From positions 81,570 through 145,569 of the forward strand of contig DASUKM010000055.1 in assembly GCA_036278735.1 (NCBI GenBank): a stretch of DNA of 64,000 nt, written 5' to 3'. The stretch comes from DASUKM01 sp036278735. GTDB taxonomy: Bacteria; Acidobacteriota; Vicinamibacteria; Vicinamibacterales; 2-12-FULL-66-21. Numbering within the stretch: the stretch's first letter is position 1; the number at the start of each line of letters is the position of its first letter. A program made the position numbers and the translations under genes. The notes beneath the pieces were generated by a model, which saw only the letters and a program-made list of their open reading frames with translations, was not told the DNA's origin and searched no databases. Positions 56,754 to 64,000 of the stretch are shown here, piece by piece.

Positions 56754-59700
56754 TCAGTTCATCTGCACCGAAATCAGCTTCGACACCCCCGGCTCCTCCA
56801 TCGTGACGCCGTACAGCCGGTCGGCGATCTCCATCGTCTTCCGGTTGTGCGTGATCAGGATGAACTGCGTGTACTGCTGCATGCCTTGCAGCATCTCGAC
56901 GAACCGGCCGATGTTCGCGTCGTCGAGCGGGGCATCGATCTCGTCGAGAAGACAGAAGGGGCTGGGCCGGTACTTGAAGATGGCGAACATGAGCGCCATG
57001 GCCGTGAGCGCCTTCTCGCCGCCCGAAAGGAGCTGGACGCTCTGGAGCCGCTTGCCGGGGGGCTGCGCGATGATGTCGATCCCGCTCTCGAGCGCGTCGG
57101 ACTCGTCGAGCAGCACCAGGCCGGCGCGGCCGCCGCCGAAGAGCGTGGTGAACGTCTGCTCGAAGTTCTGGTTGATGACGGTGAAGGCGTCCTGAAAGCG
57201 CTCCCGGGTCGTCTTGTCGATCCGGCGGATCGCCTCGTTGGTCGCCGCGATCGAGTCGACGAGATCCTTGCGCTGCGCCGTCAGGAACGTGTGGCGCGAT
57301 TCGAGGTCGTCGAATTGATCGATGGCCATCATGTTCACGGGACCGAGGCGATCGATCTTCACCTTGAGGTCCGCCACCATCTCGTCGGGCGTCAGGACGC
57401 GCGGACTCTCCGCCGACGGCTCCGCGGACGCCGGCGCGGAGGGTTCCCCGTCGGCCTCCGAGGGTTCAGGCGTATCGTCGATGGCCCTGGGGCTGCCCAG
57501 CAGACCGTCGCGTTCGAGCTGCTCGACCTCGGCGGTCACGTCGTCGAGCGGCGCCTGGACGGCATCGAGACACGAGCTGGCCAGGTGAGCGAGGTCGGAT
57601 TCCGCGGTGGCGCGCTCCACTTCGAGCTGACCGGCCTCGGCGCGCACGCCTTCGAGCGCGCGGCGGGCGTTGCGGATGACGGTTTCCTGGGCCTCGAATG
57701 CCGCGCGCAGTTCCTGGGATCGCTCGTCGGCGAGGCGCACGTCTTCCCGCAGCTCGTCGAAGCGCCGCAGGTCCTCGTCGAGTTGCGCGGCCGCCGCGGA
57801 GATGCCCGCGTCCAGCTCGCGGCGCCTGGCGCCATTGCGTTCCAGATCGTCGCGGCGCGCGACGATGCGGCGCTCGAGATCGGCGGCGGCCTCCTCGAGG
57901 CGATCCACTTCCGAGGCGAGCGCGCTGGCGCGTTCGACGAGCGCCGCGTGCGCCGCCTTCGCCTCAGACGTGCGCCGCGCCTGCCGTTCGGTCGCCTCGC
58001 GGGCCTCGAAGAGCCGGCGCTGCGCCTGCGAGAGCTGGTCGTCGGCGATGCGCTGCTCCCCCTCGATGCGTCCAATCGACTCGCGGGCCTCCTCCTGGCG
58101 GGCCTGCTGGACTCGCAGCTCCTCTTCGGCGCCGCGCCGCTCGAGGGCGATCTGCTCCTGTTTGCGGGCGACGCGCGCCGCCGCGTCGACGGCGGCGGCC
58201 GCCTGCATCTCGAAGCCCACCGCCGCCTTTTCGAGGCGGTGCTGCTCGGCCTGGAGCGACAGGATCGCGGAATCGGCCGCGGCAATCGTGACGTCGAGGG
58301 CGGCCGCCTCGTCGCGCACGCGCGCGAGCGCCGCGCCGTCCGTGTCGACGCGATCGCGCAGCTCCGCGATCTCGCGCCTGGTCGTGAGGATTCCGCGGGC
58401 CTCGGCGCGCGTGCCCCCCTCGACACGGTAGGGGCCGCGGAACACTTCTCCCTCTCGCGTGGCGATGGGCGCGGCGGTGTGCCGCGCGGCATCGCTGGCC
58501 GCTTCGCGGGTATCGGCAATCCACGCGCCGGCGGTCACGGCGCGGATCGCATCGGCCGCGGGACCGGTGACGCGCACGACGGCGCTGACGGAGGTAATCC
58601 CCGGCCAGGCGGACCCGACCGGCTCCAGCGGCGGTTCCGCCGGCTCGCCAGCGGCGGCAATCAGGAAGCCCACCCGGCCCGTGTCGCGGGCGCGCGCGAA
58701 CTCCAGACCCGCCACGGCATCGGCCGGAGTGGGCACGATCACGTGCTGCAGCAGATCGCCGAGGCAGGCCTCCACCGCCCGCTCGCAGCCGCGATCCACT
58801 TCCAGACAATCGGCGACCGACCCGAGCTGCGCGATTGCGCCGCCCGATTCGGCAAGAATCGTCCGCGCGGCGTCGCCGTATTCGGCCCGGGCGGCGTCGA
58901 GCTCTTCGAGCGACTCGAGCCGCGCGACCGCGCCGGCGAGATCGTGCTCGCGGCTGCGGATGTCGGCCGACAGGCTCGTGCGCGCGCCGCGCGCCGATCC
59001 CAGCTCGGATTCGCGGGCCGCGCGGTCGACGCGCAGCGTGTCCATCGCCTCGCGCGCACGCTGCAGCGACGCCTCCGCGGCTTCGCGCTCCTGCGACGCC
59101 CGTTCGGCCTGCACGCCGAGATCCGCGGTTTCGACTTCCAGCTTGCCGAGCTGTTCGGCGATCCGCGTCCGCGCCGCCGCGGCGTGCTCCATCGCATGGC
59201 GCAACGCGGTGGCGGCGTTGACGGCCGCGAACACCTCGCTCCGCGCGGCCTCGACGTCTCCTTCGAGCCCTTCGATGTGCTGATGCGCCTGCGCGTAGGC
59301 CAGCTCCTCGGCGGCGAGGCGCGCGGCCGCCTCGTCGCGGTCGGCCGATGCGCGCGTCGCCGCGTCGCGTCGCGCGTCCAGCTCCAGGCGCGCCGGCTCG
59401 CGGCGGCCGGCGAGCGCCTGCACTTCGGATTCGAGATCCGCCGCCGCGGCCTCGAGCATGCCGATCTGCTGCCGGTCGAAGGCGATCTGCTGCTGCAGCC
59501 GCCCGATGCTCAACTCGCGCGCGTGGGCCGCCTCGCGCGCCGCCGTGGTGCGGCCGTCGGCTTCGGCGAGTTCCAGCCGCACGCGTTCGAGCGAGGCTTC
59601 GACCTCCGCCAGGTGCGCCGCGGCCGCGGCCTCGCGCGCCCTGGCGTCGGCGAGCCGGCCGCGCGCCGATTCGATCGCCTCGGCGAGTCGCCGGTACCGC

Positions 59701-60503
59701 TGCGTGAACTGGACCTTCTCCCACCGCCGCAGCTCGTCCCGCAGCCGCTTGTAGCGCCGCGCCTTCGCCGCCTGGCGCTTGAGCGCGCCGCGCTGCTTCT
59801 CGACTTCGAAAATGATGTCGTCGACGCGCGTCAGGTTCTGCCGCGCGGCTTCGAGCTTCAGCTCCGCCGCCCGGCGCCGGCTCTTGTACTTCGTCACCCC
59901 CGCCGCTTCCTCGATGAGCTGACGGCGGTCCGTCGGCCGCGCGCTCAGGATCTGCCCGATCTTCCCCTGCTCGATGACGGCATACGCCTTCACGCCGAGC
60001 CCGGCATCCATCAGCAGGTCCTGGACGTCCCGCAGGCGGCACACCTCGCCGTCGATCAGATATTCGCTCTCGCCCGAGCGATACAGCCGCCGCGACAGCT
60101 CCACGTCGCGCACGATGACGGGAGGCTCCTCCACGACGGCGACGGCTTCGCCGGTCACCAGCTCGCGCGCCGCCTCGGCGACGATCGCCTCCCGGGCGCT
60201 CAGATCGGGCGCGACCCGCCCGTTGCCCGGGACGCGCGCCGCCACCCCGCTCAGCCGCAGCCGCACTTCCGCCGCCGACGTCGCCTTGCGCGCGTCGCTG
60301 CCGCCGAAGATGACGTCCTGCATCTGTTCGCCGCGCAGGCTGCGGGCGCTCTGCTCGCCGAGCACCCAGGTGATCGCGTCCACGACGTTGCTCTTGCCGC
60401 AGCCGTTGGGCCCGACGATCGCGGTCACCCCGTGATCAAACGCAAGCTCCGACCGATCGGGGAAACTCTTGAACCCGGAAATTTCGAGACGCTGGAGGCG
60501 CAT
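56754..60503 (-). CDS. smc: Chromosome segregation protein SMC
   Basis: SMC is the ATPase core of bacterial condensin. The 1249-residue protein has Walker A GPNGCGKSN (31-39) in the N-terminal head and two long Ala/Arg/Glu-rich coiled coils. A hinge is located around residues 540-660 ('CLEVDRGCERAVEACLGDLL'). The C-terminal head has signature LLSGGEKALTAMAL and Walker B 'CLLDEIDAPLDDANIGRF'. ATG at 60503 gives the canonical MRLQRLEISGFKSF start. scpA/scpB are not adjacent. Confidence 0.96.
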   Translation of the reverse strand: MRLQRLEISGFKSFPDRSELAFDHGVTAIVGPNGCGKSNVVDAITWVLGEQSARSLRGEQMQDVIFGGSDARKATSAAEVRLRLSGVAARVPGNGRVAPDLSAREAIVAEAARELVTGEAVAVVEEPPVIVRDVELSRRLYRSGESEYLIDGEVCRLRDVQDLLMDAGLGVKAYAVIEQGKIGQILSARPTDRRQLIEEAAGVTKYKSRRRAAELKLEAARQNLTRVDDIIFEVEKQRGALKRQAAKARRYKRLRDELRRWEKVQFTQRYRRLAEAIESARGRLADARAREAAAAAHLAEVEASLERVRLELAEADGRTTAAREAAHARELSIGRLQQQIAFDRQQIGMLEAAAADLESEVQALAGRREPARLELDARRDAATRASADRDEAAARLAAEELAYAQAHQHIEGLEGDVEAARSEVFAAVNAATALRHAMEHAAAARTRIAEQLGKLEVETADLGVQAERASQEREAAEASLQRAREAMDTLRVDRAARESELGSARGARTSLSADIRSREHDLAGAVARLESLEELDAARAEYGDAARTILAESGGAIAQLGSVADCLEVDRGCERAVEACLGDLLQHVIVPTPADAVAGLEFARARDTGRVGFLIAAAGEPAEPPLEPVGSAWPGITSVSAVVRVTGPAADAIRAVTAGAWIADTREAASDAARHTAAPIATREGEVFRGPYRVEGGTRAEARGILTTRREIAELRDRVDTDGAALARVRDEAAALDVTIAAADSAILSLQAEQHRLEKAAVGFEMQAAAAVDAAARVARKQEQIALERRGAEEELRVQQARQEEARESIGRIEGEQRIADDQLSQAQRRLFEAREATERQARRTSEAKAAHAALVERASALASEVDRLEEAAADLERRIVARRDDLERNGARRRELDAGISAAAAQLDEDLRRFDELREDVRLADERSQELRAAFEAQETVIRNARRALEGVRAEAGQLEVERATAESDLAHLASSCLDAVQAPLDDVTAEVEQLERDGLLGSPRAIDDTPEPSEADGEPSAPASAEPSAESPRVLTPDEMVADLKVKIDRLGPVNMMAIDQFDDLESRHTFLTAQRKDLVDSIAATNEAIRRIDKTTRERFQDAFTVINQNFEQTFTTLFGGGRAGLVLLDESDALESGIDIIAQPPGKRLQSVQLLSGGEKALTAMALMFAIFKYRPSPFCLLDEIDAPLDDANIGRFVEMLQGMQQYTQFILITHNRKTMEIADRLYGVTMEEPGVSKLISVQMN

Positions 60504-60616
60504 GTTGTGATCCTGTTCGCCCGGGCAGACCTCTGCCGGAAAACCGAACGTGCCGGTTCGTCGGACCCCACGGTCCGGCCTGCTGGGACAGGGAATGGAG
60601 GAACTGGTAACTGGAC

Positions 60617-60657
60617 AACGGCCGTTACGGCCGGCACCCACACCCCGTTCGAACGGG
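60617..60657. promoter_or_regulatory. Two perfect palindromes in the smc leader
   Basis: AACGGCCGTT (60617-60626) and CCCGTTCGAACGGG (60644-60657) are perfect palindromes between the predicted smc promoter and its start codon. They could be operator sites or RNA hairpins. Heptamer-type sequence (GAACTGGTAACTGG) lies immediately beside them at 60601-60614. Confidence 0.4.
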
Positions 60658-60685
60658 ATGGCCCCGGGGCCGGCAAACGGCGGCC

Positions 60686-60714
60686 AGTCTAACAAGCCCC
60701 ATACCTAGGGGCAA
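60686..60714 (-). promoter_or_regulatory. Candidate smc promoter TTGCCC-17-TAGACT
   Basis: On the minus strand TTGCCC (complement of 60709-60714) and TAGACT (complement of 60686-60691) are 17 bases apart. The leader would be about 175 bases and would contain the two palindromes. Confidence 0.35.
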
Positions 60715-60737
60715 GAGCAAACTACAACCCCAAAATG

Positions 60738-60754
60738 TAGGGCCAACTGCCCTA
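60738..60754 (-). terminator. Weak hairpin downstream of the S41 protease gene
   Basis: TAGGGC and GCCCTA form a 6-bp stem with a 5-base loop just after the S41 protease stop, followed on the minus strand by CATTTTGGGG. The U-tract is short, so termination is only possible, not clear. Confidence 0.35.
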
Positions 60755-60765
60755 ACGGTCCGACG

Positions 60766-62382
60766 CTAGGTTCCGCCCTTCGTACCGGCCCGGTTCTTCG
60801 CCAGCTCGGCCAGCTTCACCGCATCGGGAAACTGCGCCAGGGCGAACTGCGCCTGCGGATCCTCTGCAATCAGGTTGCGCTGCGCCTCGGCGATGCCGAA
60901 CAGCGCCACGTCGATCTGGAAATGGATCATCGCCTTGATGAAGGTCGTATCCTTCGCGAACGACGGCTCGTCGATCTTGATCTTCTCCGACCTCAGGAAG
61001 GCCTTGAAGCCGTCGAGCATCGCCGGATCGACCACGAAGCCGCGCGACACGTGCGTCTTGCCGGCGTCGGCCGGGCGCGTGTCGCCGGTCGCGGCGAAAT
61101 GTTCCGCGTAGTTGTCGAACGCCGAGCGCGCGTACAGCGAGCGCCCGAACCGCGTGGGGTCGAAGCCCTGAATCGAGCCGCCGACGAACTTGTCGGGCTC
61201 GATGCCCCCCCCGCCGTACACCTTCCGGCCCGCATCCGTGTACTTCAACTCCGAGGCGGGATGCGGACGCTGGCCGGTCTGATCGCGGAGCGTGTACGTC
61301 AGGTACTCGTCGAACGCGCCGTCCCACGGCCGCTGAATCATGCGGCCGCTCGGCGTGTAATAGCGCCCTGTCGTCAGCGCCAGGCCGGCGCCTTCGCTGA
61401 TCCGGTACACCGACTGCACGAGCGCCTTGCCGAACGTCGTCTCGCCGACCACCAGCGCGCGATCGTGATCCTGCAGCGACCCGGTGACGATCTCCGACGC
61501 GCTCGCGCTGCTGCGATTGACGAGCACCATCATCGGGCCGGCGAAATCGGGCTTTTCGGTCGCGCGGTAATCCTCGTCCGCGTTGGCAATCCGGCCGCGC
61601 GTATAGACGATCATGTCGCCGCGCGGCAGGAACCGGTTCGCGATCCGGATCGCCTGGTCCAGCGGTCCGCCTGGATTGTCGCGCAGGTCGAACACGAGCC
61701 GCTTCATGCCCTGCGTTTCCAGCTTCTCGAGCGCGTCGCCCACCTCCTGGTTGGACGTTTCCGAGAAGTCACCCAGCTTGATGTAGCCGGTCTGCGCGTC
61801 GAGCATGAACGCACCCCGCACCGTGGTGATGTTCACCTCGCCGCGCTCCGCGTTCATGTCGATCAGCTTGTTGTAGCCGGGCCGGCGAATCGAAATCGCG
61901 ACCGTCGTCCCCTTCGGCCCTTTCAGCTTGCGGACCGCCTGGTCGCTCGTCCAGTTCTTCGTGTCCTGCCCTTCGATGCGCGCGATTACGTCGCCGCGGC
62001 GAATGCCCGCCTTGTAGGCCGGGGATCCTTCGAACACCGACATGACGGTGATGTCGCCGTCGATCACGCCGATCTGGATCCCGAGGCCGTAGTAGCGGCC
62101 TTCCTGCCGTTCGCGCATCTGCGCGTACGCTTTCGGGTCGAAGAACGTCGAGTGCGGATCGAGGGTCCGCAGCATGCCGTCGATCGCGCCGTAGACGAGA
62201 CGGTCCGATGGCGCCTCCGCGACGTAGTCGTGATTGACCGCGTCGAGCGCGGCGGTGAAAATCTTGTACTGCTCGAGCACCTCGTCCTGCTTCGCCTGGA
62301 CATTGCTGCCGAGGACCCCGCCGAGGAGCGCAGACACGACCACCGCCAGCACGGCGGCCGGCAACACGCGGCGAATACGCAT
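60766..62382 (-). CDS. C-terminal processing peptidase (S41 family), exported
   Basis: This Ctp/Prc-type serine protease trims or degrades envelope proteins. It has an N-terminal signal or anchor (MRIRRVLPAAVLAVVVSALL), a helical region and a PDZ domain (about 95-180, 'SPAYKAGIRRGDVIARIEGQ'). The protease core carries the Ser-Lys dyad S294 (in RSSASASE) and K319 (in GETTFGK), 25 apart as in the family. The C-terminal 150 residues are additional. I chose ATG 62382 (538 residues) because a -10 box ends seven bases before it; ATG 62391 would add three residues and overlaps that box. Confidence 0.93.
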   Translation of the reverse strand: MRIRRVLPAAVLAVVVSALLGGVLGSNVQAKQDEVLEQYKIFTAALDAVNHDYVAEAPSDRLVYGAIDGMLRTLDPHSTFFDPKAYAQMRERQEGRYYGLGIQIGVIDGDITVMSVFEGSPAYKAGIRRGDVIARIEGQDTKNWTSDQAVRKLKGPKGTTVAISIRRPGYNKLIDMNAERGEVNITTVRGAFMLDAQTGYIKLGDFSETSNQEVGDALEKLETQGMKRLVFDLRDNPGGPLDQAIRIANRFLPRGDMIVYTRGRIANADEDYRATEKPDFAGPMMVLVNRSSASASEIVTGSLQDHDRALVVGETTFGKALVQSVYRISEGAGLALTTGRYYTPSGRMIQRPWDGAFDEYLTYTLRDQTGQRPHPASELKYTDAGRKVYGGGGIEPDKFVGGSIQGFDPTRFGRSLYARSAFDNYAEHFAATGDTRPADAGKTHVSRGFVVDPAMLDGFKAFLRSEKIKIDEPSFAKDTTFIKAMIHFQIDVALFGIAEAQRNLIAEDPQAQFALAQFPDAVKLAELAKNRAGTKGGT

Positions 62383-62389
62383 GGATCGC

Positions 62390-62419
62390 ATCGTAACAGA
62401 CCAAGTGCCACGGCCGCAA
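62390..62419 (-). promoter_or_regulatory. Promoter TTGCGG-18-TACGAT for the S41 protease gene
   Basis: TTGCGG (complement of 62414-62419) and TACGAT (complement of 62390-62395) are 18 bases apart on the minus strand. The box ends seven bases before the ATG at 62382, with no Shine-Dalgarno, suggesting a leaderless transcript. Confidence 0.4.
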
Positions 62420-62476
62420 CGACTTGGGGCGGTTGACGAAAGCCGCGCGGCTTGCCCCCGCTCTCGCGCGATCCGC

Positions 62477-62482
62477 TATAAT
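62477..62482 (+). promoter_or_regulatory. Perfect -10 box TATAAT for tatA-tatC
   Basis: GCTATAATG lies 60 bases before the tatA ATG. TTGCCC at 62452-62457 is a possible -35 with a long 19-base spacer. Confidence 0.5.
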
Positions 62483-62542
62483 GCCCACAGTAGCCTTTCC
62501 GCCGCCCCGCAGCGGTAAATTGCCGTACTTCAAGGATTTGTT

Positions 62543-62827
62543 ATGTTTGGCTCCGTTGGCGTTCCCGAGCTGATCATCATCTTCACCATCGCCCTGATCA
62601 TCTTCGGGCCCCGCAGGCTCCCCGAGCTCGGAAAATCGCTCGGCAAGAGTCTGGCGGAGTTCAAGCGCGCGTCGAACGAGCTGCGCAACACGCTCGAGGA
62701 AGAGATCCGGATCGAGGACCATCGCGCCCCGGAACCGACCGTCGCCCCCCCCGCGGCCGCGCCAGCGCCGGGCCCGCAGGTCGTCGACCACGCGCCGAGC
62801 GTGCCCCGCCAAAACGGCGGCGCCTGA
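62543..62827 (+). CDS. tatA: Twin-arginine translocase subunit TatA/TatB-like
   Basis: This small pore-forming subunit exports folded proteins. The 94-residue protein has a short N-terminal helix (about 7-20, 'VPELIIIFTIALIIFGPRRL') with the FGP hinge, then an amphipathic helix 'ELGKSLGKSLAEFKRASNEL', and a Pro/Ala-rich tail. TatA and TatB are hard to tell apart here; with only one gene it may serve both roles. tatC starts nine bases downstream. Confidence 0.92.
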   Translation: MFGSVGVPELIIIFTIALIIFGPRRLPELGKSLGKSLAEFKRASNELRNTLEEEIRIEDHRAPEPTVAPPAAAPAPGPQVVDHAPSVPRQNGGA

Positions 62828-62836
62828 CGCCGCGCC

Positions 62837-63643
62837 ATGGCGCTGTTGCCTTTTCCTGTTCCCGACGACGATCGGCGCGCCGGCTTCGACGAAGACGACG
62901 GCCTCGCCGCATCGGGGAAGATGTCGTTCCTGGAGCACCTCGACGAGCTCCGGAAACGGCTGATCTACTCCATCATCGGCATCGCGGCCGGCTGCGGCAT
63001 CGCCTACGTCTTCATCGGGCGCATCTTCGACTTCATCATGCACCCGCTGCAGGAGATGCTGCCGGCGGGCGGCAAGCTGATGTTCACGAGCGGCGCCGAG
63101 CCGTTCATGCTCTACCTGAAGATCGGCTTCCTCGCCGGTCTGTTCATCGCCTCCCCATGGGTGCTCTGGCAGGTGTGGCTGTTCATCGCGCCCGGCCTGT
63201 ACTCGAACGAGAAGAAGTTCGCGATTCCCTTCGTGTTCCTCTCGTCGGTATTCTTCATCCTCGGCGGACTCTTCGCGCATTTCGTGGCGTTCCCGTGGAC
63301 CTGGAAATTCTTCATCAGCTTCACGACCGACTACATGATTTTCATGCCGAAGGTCGACGAAGCGTTCTCGCTGTACACGAAGATGATCCTCGGCTTCGGC
63401 ATCATCTTCGAGATGCCGACGCTCGTGTTCTTCCTCGCACGGATGGGCGTCGTCACCGCCGGCTTCCTGATCCGTTCGTCCAAGTACGCCGTGCTCGTCA
63501 TCGCGATCGTGGCCGCCGTCGTCAGTCCGGGGACCGACGCCGTCTCGATGCTCATCATGGCGGTCCCCATGCTCGGACTCTACGGCATCAGCATCCTCGT
63601 CGCCTGGATCTTCGGCAAATCCCGCAGGACTGCCGAGGCGTGA
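62837..63643 (+). CDS. tatC: Twin-arginine translocase subunit TatC
   Basis: TatC recognises the RR signal peptide. The 268-residue protein has a cytoplasmic N-terminus with the conserved 'MSFLEHLDELRKRLIYSI' and six transmembrane helices. The first periplasmic loop ends in 'SGAEPFMLYLKIGFLAGLF', and 'SPGTDAVSMLIMAVPMLGLY' lies near the end. It forms an operon with tatA. The Tat-signal molybdoenzyme at 2033-4141 is a visible client in this window. Confidence 0.95.
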   Translation: MALLPFPVPDDDRRAGFDEDDGLAASGKMSFLEHLDELRKRLIYSIIGIAAGCGIAYVFIGRIFDFIMHPLQEMLPAGGKLMFTSGAEPFMLYLKIGFLAGLFIASPWVLWQVWLFIAPGLYSNEKKFAIPFVFLSSVFFILGGLFAHFVAFPWTWKFFISFTTDYMIFMPKVDEAFSLYTKMILGFGIIFEMPTLVFFLARMGVVTAGFLIRSSKYAVLVIAIVAAVVSPGTDAVSMLIMAVPMLGLYGISILVAWIFGKSRRTAEA

Positions 63644-63672
63644 AATTCTGAGCAAATCCGTGCGCGCGGGGT

Positions 63673-63701
63673 TTGACTCCCCTCGATCAAAGCTCTACAT
63701 T
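63673..63701 (+). promoter_or_regulatory. Sigma-70-type promoter TTGACT-17-TACATT
   Basis: TTGACT (63673-63678) and TACATT (63696-63701) are 17 bases apart, the best-formed two-box promoter in the window. It gives a leader of about 45 bases before the ATG at 63753, and this leader is AT-richer than its surroundings. Confidence 0.65.
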
Positions 63702-63752
63702 TGAGAGAGCTGTTTACACATCACAAAGAGGAATCGCCGAAAGGTTCCGTCA

Positions 63753-64000
63753 TGAAACTCGTAGTGAGCGCGCTCGGCCTCGCGGCCGTTCTGGCCGCGC
63801 CGGCGCCGGCTCTCGCACAAACGCCCGCGGCCGCGGCCCCGTCATCGACCACACCCGACACCCGTCCGGCGACGACCACGTTCATGGGCGATACGGGCCT
63901 GTGGATGGTGCCGACGGGGGAAGTGCTGCCGGCGCGCCGGTTTTCGGTGAGCGCGTACCGCGTCAATTTCGACGATGCGGAAGGGTTCACCGACGTGTCG
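63753..64000 (+). CDS. Partial CDS: secreted protein, probably outer-membrane or periplasmic
   Basis: The first 82 codons are present and the frame runs off the right edge. A signal peptide (MKLVVSALGLAAVLAAPAPA, cut after ALA-QT at about 23) is followed by an Ala/Pro/Thr linker. Then comes 'TTFMGDTGLWMVPTGEVLPA' with 'RRFSVSAYRVNFDDAEGFTD', the look of a beta-rich envelope protein. The rest is needed to assign it. The start is supported by the promoter and by AAAGG upstream. Confidence 0.8.

Noticed and set aside
56568..60692. A 1374-codon open frame antisense to smc
   Set aside because: It mirrors the whole smc gene with low-complexity Arg/Leu/Gly composition; smc is unmistakable.

Overview
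The window is about 64 kb of GC-rich chromosome with tightly packed genes on both strands. The best lineage clues are a VWFA-related acidobacterial-type protein (32181-34304) and an ADOP-type FtsX/MacB permease (14236-16722). Both families are characteristic of Acidobacteriota, so I infer an acidobacterium, possibly Vicinamibacteria-like; this is not proven by a marker gene. I see no rRNA, tRNA, CRISPR array, transposase, integrase or prophage. The region looks like ordinary chromosome, and its oddities are in the spacers.

Layout. 1-4.7 kb: start of a partial gene, a sodium:solute symporter and a two-subunit, Tat-exported molybdenum hydroxylase. 5-8 kb: a membrane protein and nucleotide metabolism (uridine kinase, dUTPase, a DNPH1-like deoxynucleotide N-hydrolase). 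8-16.7 kb: an RND efflux pump with its adaptor, a YVTN lipoprotein, a lone receiver domain and the ADOP permease. 16.7-28.6 kb: S9 and P1 peptidases, a PQQ-type propeller, a GT-C-like membrane protein, an ABC exporter coupled to a zinc-ribbon protein, an asparaginase-family hydrolase and a threonine dehydratase-like enzyme. 28.6-38.3 kb: alpha-glucan phosphorylase, small unknowns, the VWFA protein, an M24 peptidase and DegP/HtrA. 38.3-43.4 kb: a CYTH enzyme, a sugar nucleotidyltransferase plus AmgK-like kinase, a TIM-barrel protein and asnS. 43.7-54.8 kb: the classical information-processing run rimO, rimP-nusA-infB-rbfA-nrnA-truB-rpsO-pnp. 54.9-64 kb: a cupredoxin, an M48 protease, smc, an S41 protease, tatA-tatC and the start of a secreted protein.

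Connections. The tatAC genes at the right end encode the export route needed by the Tat-signal molybdoenzyme at the left end. dUTPase and the DNPH1-like enzyme, encoded divergently, are both nucleotide-pool cleaning enzymes. The nucleotidyltransferase/AmgK-like pair suggests amino-sugar or peptidoglycan recycling. Several extracytoplasmic peptidases fit a peptide-scavenging lifestyle.

The most interesting signal is in the intergenic DNA. At least eight spacers carry short tandem repeats built on a 7-base period, using a small vocabulary (CTGGTAA, GGATGAC/GGATGGC, GATTGGC). A second family has arms containing GGGGTCAGATCTTG: one copy is a perfect 26-bp inverted repeat and two are isolated arms. 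A third is a 31-bp tandem palindrome with a compensatory stem change. Several genes have a clear -10 box ending 6-8 bases before the start codon and no Shine-Dalgarno sequence, which suggests leaderless mRNAs.
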